Part shown: positions 13,559 to 18,450 of the stretch, one piece after another
Layout: the number at the start of each line of letters is the position of its first letter
Numbering within the stretch: position 1 is the first letter of the stretch
NCBI GenBank assembly: GCA_023429985.1
Contig: JAEZCV010000027.1
Coordinates: forward strand, 1 to 18,450
Length of the DNA stretch: 18,450 bases
Source: Bacteroidota bacterium
Lineage (GTDB): Bacteria > Bacteroidota > Bacteroidia > Chitinophagales > Chitinophagaceae
Direction of reading: 5' to 3'
The notes under the pieces: model-generated
The model's input: the letters and a program-made list of their open reading frames with translations, nothing else
Database searches by the model: none
Told to the model about the DNA's origin: nothing
Program-made: the position numbers and the translations under genes

Positions 13559-14338
13559 TTATTTTAAATCAAGAAACGGAACTTCTATTTCCTGGGTAGA
13601 TGCAGGTTCTGGAATTCCGGTAGGGCCTTCAACTGTTCCGTTAAACTTATAGCTGAATTTACTGAGTTGGGTTCCCGCAGGAATTGAAAAATTATACGAA
13701 GCAAGAAAACTTGCAGCCCATAATTTATCACCCAGTTTTCGAACATTTATCACCAGAGGATTTCCTACAGGATCGTTATTCATATCAAAAATTCTGACAG
13801 TAACAGTTGCCGGAAGAATTCTTTGTTCAAGAAGGTCGTTGGAAAGCGACTGGTCGAAGTTGATGGTAACCACATCTTCCTGTCCAACTTTTGAAGGAAA
13901 AATCCTGAAAGTTGAAGCTGTAAATATCAGCGGGTCGAATTTAAAAGGTTTGTAGTCGGGAGATTGGGCAGAACCATCTTTTGCTTTTACAAGGAAACCA
14001 AATTCCTTTAATTCACCTGGAGTAAGATTAAACAAAGTTGTTCCGGTAAAAGTGAACGACCATTTGTTGGTTCCTGCAGGCGTCATCTTTGCTTCGTTGC
14101 TGGAGTTTCCCCAGGAGCCATTTACAGATCCATCCACCTGCGGACCTGTTCCGGCGGTTGGGTTACTGAATATCCAGATATAAGCTTCTGCCTGTCCGGC
14201 CATGTTTGTGTTGGAAACATCAACCGTTAATGTAACCTGGTCTTCTGCAGTAAATACAGCCGGACTGAATGTTACCTGTGCATCTGCATTTACAAATGCC
14301 AGCATTCCCAGGAAGAGTATTGAAAATATTTTTTTCAT
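13559..14338 (-). CDS. Exported protein of unknown function in the SusCD operon
   Basis: About 259 residues, with a signal peptide MKKIFSILFLGMLAFVNADAQ and no lipobox Cys, so periplasmic or secreted. ATG at 14338 gives the clean signal peptide, and ATG at 14347 adds three residues. The mature part looks all-beta and in two halves, each beginning with a PAVFTAEDQVTLTVDVS or PSKVGQEDVVTINFDQS segment, which suggests two related Ig-like domains. DUF4961-type proteins occur in such loci and this may be one, but I am not sure. It sits between the small lipoprotein (11-bp gap) and the SusE/F-like gene, so a role in glycan binding is likely by context. Confidence 0.75.
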   Translation of the reverse strand: MKKIFSILFLGMLAFVNADAQVTFSPAVFTAEDQVTLTVDVSNTNMAGQAEAYIWIFSNPTAGTGPQVDGSVNGSWGNSSNEAKMTPAGTNKWSFTFTGTTLFNLTPGELKEFGFLVKAKDGSAQSPDYKPFKFDPLIFTASTFRIFPSKVGQEDVVTINFDQSLSNDLLEQRILPATVTVRIFDMNNDPVGNPLVINVRKLGDKLWAASFLASYNFSIPAGTQLSKFSYKFNGTVEGPTGIPEPASTQEIEVPFLDLK

Positions 14339-14349
14339 GTTATGCATTA

Positions 14350-14835
14350 TTATTGTTTGGAAAACTCGTAGTCGTAAATGATCAGCACTTTACCGGCATT
14401 ATCTTTTCTTTCGACCTTAAGTTTCAATTTGGGGTTAACAGCGTTGGGATAAGAACCCAGAACAACGATGGCAGTGTCGGTTCCATTTACCAGTTCAAGA
14501 TTTTTAGCAGCATCTTCATTATCGGCGCTCCATGTGCCTGATGTTAATTCAATAACCTGTGGTGCATTCCCGGGTGTGGTAGAAAAAGTTTTTGCAGCCA
14601 CATCCACTGTTAACCTGAAATCCTGGAAAGGAAAGAAATTGGTTATGTCCAGTGACTGGTATGGGAAACCTTTTTGCCTTGCGTCGGCATCGGTTTGAAT
14701 TACGCGATCAAGTTTCCATGTACCGTTCAATGAATTAATGTTATCAGCCGGAATTCCCAGGTCGGAAAATGACTCAGGACGACAACCATTGAACAACAAT
14801 GTTGCAGCCAGCATTAGGAATAGAGAAAATTTCAT
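14350..14835 (-). CDS. Small lipoprotein in the SusCD operon (possibly DUF5004)
   Basis: A 161-residue lipoprotein. I chose ATG at 14835, which gives MKFSLFLMLAATLLFNGC with lipobox Cys18. The longer open frame back to 14949 overlaps susD and is unlikely. The mature part has a lipocalin-like opening, NGTWKLDRVIQTD, then KGFPYQSLDITNFFPFQDF and beta-rich strands, ending LIIYDYEFSKQ. This resembles DUF5004-type proteins of Bacteroidota glycan loci, a tentative assignment from memory. The gap to susD is 20 bp. Confidence 0.78.
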   Translation of the reverse strand: MKFSLFLMLAATLLFNGCRPESFSDLGIPADNINSLNGTWKLDRVIQTDADARQKGFPYQSLDITNFFPFQDFRLTVDVAAKTFSTTPGNAPQVIELTSGTWSADNEDAAKNLELVNGTDTAIVVLGSYPNAVNPKLKLKVERKDNAGKVLIIYDYEFSKQ

Positions 14836-14855
14836 ATTGAATAATTTATTAGTTA

Positions 14856-16238
14856 TCATAAGCAACCTCCTTCGGGATTCATGGGGAAGGAAGTATTTGC
14901 AGCCTGCTCGCCACTTGGGAATTGTAAAATAAGGCCGCCGCAATTCCATGTGGATCCTCTGCGGTCAACAGAAATTCCGGACAACGCACCTATTCTTTTA
15001 ATTTCCTGTACACGATTGCCTTCACCAAACATTTCAAATTCACGTTGTGTTCTGGCGGTTGTAATAACCAGTCCTGCACTGGCTGCCGAAGAAAGGTTTT
15101 GTGTTGTACCGCCGTATGCTCTTTCCAAAATATCATTGATATCGTTGATGGCAACTGCTAATGCAGCACCTCCGATTTCAGCACCGGCTTCTGCGCGAAT
15201 GAGTTTCATTTCTGTAAGATGAACAATGGGCAGATCAAATTCATTGAGGTTATATTTTGTAACCATGTTGAATCCATTTGCATTTTTTTCGTACCATACT
15301 CTTCTTTCGTCATTCGGCTGAGTAGCCTGGTTGAAATAAATATCGGTAACATGAAAATCGCTTTGACTTTGAAAATTCGTTCCGTCCGATCTGAAACGCT
15401 CTCTTAATTCGCCTCCGGGCGATATGTTATTGGTTACATTTCTAATTACAAAAATCCCCTCCTGCGTACCAGTTCCTCCCGCATCCAGGGAAAATCGAAG
15501 GCTGTGATCTGCATCCAACTGGAAAAGGTTACTGCCGATCACTTCATCTGCATAATTATACGCCTGCTGGAAATTATTTTGCTGGAAATACACTTTTGCA
15601 AGATATGCTTTGGCCGCCCAGGCGGAAGGATAACCAATAACATCTGTTGTTGAAAGGTTGGATTCGGCATCTTTAAGATCCGCAATAATTACATCATACA
15701 CTTCCTTTACTGTTGCTCTTTCTCCCGGAGTTACCGAAGTAGACAATCTTAAAGGAATACCCAGATGACTGTTATCGGCAGTATGGCCCCATGGCTGGGC
15801 AAAAAGTCTTACCATTTCAAAATGGCCCACGGCCCTCAGGAATTTTGCCTGCGCCTCTATTTCATCTCTCCTGCCTGCAGCTACATCCAGGTTTTCTAAA
15901 ACCTTATTGGCAGATGAAATGATATTATACGTGTTGCGATAAAAATCATTTTTATACGCTCCGAAAATGGATGTTTTCCTTTTATAAATCTCACCAAAAT
16001 CTTCTGTATATAAAATACCGTTTGCCTGGTCTCCCATCAGGTCACTGATGAACTGGAGCCTTCCTCCATAAAGATTATTTGCGAGATTGATGTAAGCGCC
16101 ATTCAGTAATGACTGAAGAGATGCTTCATTTACCAGTGCTTCTTCGGCGGGAATTGCGCCTGCCTGTTCTTTTTCCAGGAATTTTGAACACCCTGAAAAT
16201 ATGAGGAACATCAGCACAATTATAATAAAGCGATTCAT
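14856..16238 (-). CDS. SusD/RagB family glycan-binding lipoprotein
   Basis: A 460-residue outer-membrane lipoprotein that forms the lid on the SusC transporter and captures the oligosaccharide. The lipobox is FLIFSGC with Cys17, followed by the usual FLEKEQAG. The N-terminal half has the TPR-like region (SLLNGAYINL, NIISSANKVLENLD, AQAKFLRAVGHFEMVRLFAQ). YPSAWAAKAYLAKVYFQQ (about 204-221) is another family signature, and HLTEMKLIRAEA lies in the C-terminal part. Length is slightly short of the usual 500-550. It follows susC by 16 bp. Confidence 0.95.
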   Translation of the reverse strand: MNRFIIIVLMFLIFSGCSKFLEKEQAGAIPAEEALVNEASLQSLLNGAYINLANNLYGGRLQFISDLMGDQANGILYTEDFGEIYKRKTSIFGAYKNDFYRNTYNIISSANKVLENLDVAAGRRDEIEAQAKFLRAVGHFEMVRLFAQPWGHTADNSHLGIPLRLSTSVTPGERATVKEVYDVIIADLKDAESNLSTTDVIGYPSAWAAKAYLAKVYFQQNNFQQAYNYADEVIGSNLFQLDADHSLRFSLDAGGTGTQEGIFVIRNVTNNISPGGELRERFRSDGTNFQSQSDFHVTDIYFNQATQPNDERRVWYEKNANGFNMVTKYNLNEFDLPIVHLTEMKLIRAEAGAEIGGAALAVAINDINDILERAYGGTTQNLSSAASAGLVITTARTQREFEMFGEGNRVQEIKRIGALSGISVDRRGSTWNCGGLILQFPSGEQAANTSFPMNPEGGCL

Positions 16239-16254
16239 AGTTCTTTTTTTTAAG

Positions 16255-18450
16255 TTAGAATGTAATGTTTAGTCCAATTACAACTGATTTCTGTTGCGGA
16301 GGCGTCAGGTAAGTAATGTTGGGACTAAGATTCCTGTCCTGCGGGTTTTCGAAATCCCTGGCAATTTCGGGATCGCCTCCGGGGTATTTGGTAAACGTAA
16401 GCAGGTTCATTCCTGTAACAAAAATCCTTGCTCCTCTCAGCTTCAGGCGCTGGGCAGTTTCTGATGACAAATCATAGCCAATGGTTAGTTCCCTCATTCT
16501 CAGGAACGAAGCATCATAAAGGAACATGGTGGAATTATAATTCCATTCACTGCTCAATCCATCATAAGTATTTGTATTCATGGTTAGCCTGGGGAAAGTT
16601 GCCATGTCGCCCGGCTGTCTCCACCTGTCAAGGATATCGCGGCGCATGTTCCAGTCGGTAACAATTCCTAACTGGCGTTTACCCGAGCCATCATAAATGT
16701 TACCACCAATGGTGAAAGTCCATAAGCCGGAAAGGGTAAATCCTTTATAACTCAGGGTATGATTAATACCTCCCACATAATCCGGTACTACCGATCCCAC
16801 CGGCATACGGTCCTGTAATGAAAATGTTTTGGTAAGCTTACCATTGATGTCGTACCAGATGGGTAAACCGTCTGCCGGATCAACACCATAATAGCGTACC
16901 AGGTAATTCGTTCCAATTGGATATCCTACCGCTACACGGGTATCGTTGGTACCACCACCTGCCGCATCCGGGGAAAGATTACCAAGACTGATCAGTTCAT
17001 TGTAGTTTTTGGAAATGTTACCGCCTACTGTAAAATTCCAGTCGGAAGTATTTACCACCTTAACCTGCAATGCCAGTTCAATTCCTTCATTCAGAATTTC
17101 ACTGTTTGGAATATTCCTCAACTGGTTATCAAATCCAGTGGAAGGAGAAAGACCGGCCGTTAATAAAAGATCTGTTGAACGTTTGTTATAATAGGCTATC
17201 TCACCGGTTATTCTGTTGTTTGAAAAAGCAAACTCTAATCCAAGGTCAAAGTTTTTCTGTTCTTCCCAGTGAAGGAACGGATCTCCAATATTTCCCTGGA
17301 AATAACTTGTATCGCCCATATAGTCATTAGCCCTGTTAACAAAAGCAATGTACTGGCTGGAAGGGATGTTTGAATTTCCCGTTATACCATAGCTGGTTCT
17401 TAACTTAAGAAAACTTATCCAGGGTATGTCGCGAATAAAATTTTCATCGCTCATTACCCATGCAAATGAGGCAGAAGGGAAAAAGCCATATTTATTCTCG
17501 GTTCCGAATTTGGAGGAACCATCCACACGTGCCAATAGCTGGAATGTGTACTTATTATTTAAGGTATAGTTTATACGGCCGAAATAACTGGAAAAAGATT
17601 CAGGATTATATTCTACAGGATCAAAAGAATTGGCTGCTTCCAGTGAATCGTAAACCCTGTTATAGGTTGACTTGTCTTCATAAAAAGGCTTGTTGGTGAA
17701 ATAGGCAATGTTTCCAACTCCCGGAACATTTGTGGTATTCTCAAAGATCTTTTCCTGGAATTCGGTTCCCAGCATAAAATTAAACCTGTGCTTGTCGGCT
17801 ACTTCCAGGTTATAAGTTGCAGTAGCATTGGCTACCCAGTTTCTTCCATCAAGGATACCTCTTCTGGCCTGGCCAGGAACATCGGTGCGGCCCAGCCAGC
17901 TGGCCGATTCGAACCTGTCTTCAATGCCACGCAAATAATCATAAGAACCGGTAGCTCTTAAAGTCAGATTAGGTATAGGATTGAAATCAATAGATAATCC
18001 ACCGACAAACCTGTTATCGGTATTACGCATTTTTGTTTCATTCAGTTTTCTTACCGGGTTTGCGCCACCTGTAAAATAGCTGCCGTCGGCATTATAAATT
18101 GGATAAATGGGAAGGGCATAACTCATGGCATCGCCCAATCCGCCATCCCATGCAGCCGGAACTCTTTTATTGATGCCCCTGTTGTAAGCTGCATTGATAC
18201 CAACTTTGAATTTGGGAGAAAAATTAAAATCAAAATTGGTTCTTAGGCCCAATCTTGAAAAAGAATTGTTCATGAGATAACTCTGGTTGTCGCTGAACGT
18301 AGCACCTATATATGTTTTCAAAAAACTATTTCCCTGCGACATGCTCAGGTTGTGTTCGTTGATCACCCCAGTGCGTGTTAGTTCATCCCACCAGTCGGTA
18401 TTAGTATTTTGTGCATCGGCCCAGTTAACACCGCCCGGTAAAGGAGCCAG
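16255..18450 (-). CDS. SusC/RagA TonB-dependent outer-membrane transporter (5' end outside window)
   Basis: The 731 C-terminal residues of a protein that is normally near 1000. The frame stays open to the right edge: upstream of the GTG codon at 18366 it reads TDWWDELTRTGVINEHNLS, the classic SusC transition from plug to barrel. So 18366 is not the start, and the signal peptide, carboxypeptidase-like domain and plug are outside. Barrel landmarks are GGLSIDFNPIPNLTLRATGSYDY, NYTLNNKYTFQLLARVDGSSKFG, FFPSASFAWVMSDENF and KLRTSYGITGNSNI. The terminal strand is VVIGLNITF, ending in Phe. It imports glycan oligomers into the periplasm together with the downstream SusD. The promoter is beyond the window. 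Confidence 0.96.
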   Translation of the reverse strand: MAPLPGGVNWADAQNTNTDWWDELTRTGVINEHNLSMSQGNSFLKTYIGATFSDNQSYLMNNSFSRLGLRTNFDFNFSPKFKVGINAAYNRGINKRVPAAWDGGLGDAMSYALPIYPIYNADGSYFTGGANPVRKLNETKMRNTDNRFVGGLSIDFNPIPNLTLRATGSYDYLRGIEDRFESASWLGRTDVPGQARRGILDGRNWVANATATYNLEVADKHRFNFMLGTEFQEKIFENTTNVPGVGNIAYFTNKPFYEDKSTYNRVYDSLEAANSFDPVEYNPESFSSYFGRINYTLNNKYTFQLLARVDGSSKFGTENKYGFFPSASFAWVMSDENFIRDIPWISFLKLRTSYGITGNSNIPSSQYIAFVNRANDYMGDTSYFQGNIGDPFLHWEEQKNFDLGLEFAFSNNRITGEIAYYNKRSTDLLLTAGLSPSTGFDNQLRNIPNSEILNEGIELALQVKVVNTSDWNFTVGGNISKNYNELISLGNLSPDAAGGGTNDTRVAVGYPIGTNYLVRYYGVDPADGLPIWYDINGKLTKTFSLQDRMPVGSVVPDYVGGINHTLSYKGFTLSGLWTFTIGGNIYDGSGKRQLGIVTDWNMRRDILDRWRQPGDMATFPRLTMNTNTYDGLSSEWNYNSTMFLYDASFLRMRELTIGYDLSSETAQRLKLRGARIFVTGMNLLTFTKYPGGDPEIARDFENPQDRNLSPNITYLTPPQQKSVVIGLNITF

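Noticed and set aside
14836..14949. Longer start for the small lipoprotein gene, overlapping susD
   Set aside because: The extension hides a perfect lipoprotein signal peptide and is the out-of-frame image of the susD 3' end.

Overview
The window looks like a chromosomal segment of a Bacteroidota bacterium, most likely from the Chitinophagaceae or a close relative. The evidence is a SusC/SusD pair, a secreted protein with a type IX (Por) sorting domain, the gene order rplM-rpsI-rpsB-tsf, TAnnTTTG-type -7 promoter elements, and starts without clear Shine-Dalgarno sequences. The family-level placement is inference from style, not a search.

Left part (1-4585): a possible C-terminal tail of a gene entering from the left edge, then short CTAAAC-type and GTGAATG-type repeats. 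A PlsC-like membrane acyltransferase on the + strand follows. It converges with, and overlaps by 23 bp, a minus-strand operon of three genes: an exported metal-dependent amidohydrolase, a second exported amidohydrolase that has lost every metal-ligand motif, and a class I SAM methyltransferase whose ATG directly follows the previous stop.

Translation block (4555-7640, minus strand): rplM (L13), rpsI (S9), rpsB (S2) and tsf (EF-Ts), with a recognisable promoter and a structured leader in front of rplM and an intrinsic terminator after tsf. RpsB carries an unusual Arg/Gly-rich tail. A 16-bp perfect palindrome of a dispersed-repeat type sits between rpsB and tsf.

Intergenic region (7571-8253): the rplM promoter and leader, a perfect 96-bp array of twelve 8-bp units (GTTTAGNN), two small inverted repeats, and a Bacteroidota-type promoter for the next gene.

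Right part, + strand (8254-11717): a T9SS-secreted protein with a repeat-built body, then a tight group of a HipA-like kinase, a DUF3037 protein overlapping it, and an HD-domain hydrolase.

Right edge, minus strand (11721-18450): a glycan-uptake (PUL-type) operon. In transcription order it holds SusC (5' end outside the window), SusD, a small lipoprotein, an exported protein of unknown function, and a large SusE/SusF-like surface lipoprotein with three C-terminal GWD-type modules, closed by a strong hairpin terminator. No glycoside hydrolase or regulator is in view, so the glycan cannot be named.

The observations most worth following are the active/dead amidohydrolase pair, the rplM leader, the two repeat arrays sharing the GTTTAG/CTAAAC core, the RGG-like S2 tail, and the HipA-like/DUF3037/HD module. 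I see no CRISPR array, tRNA, rRNA, IS element or phage gene.
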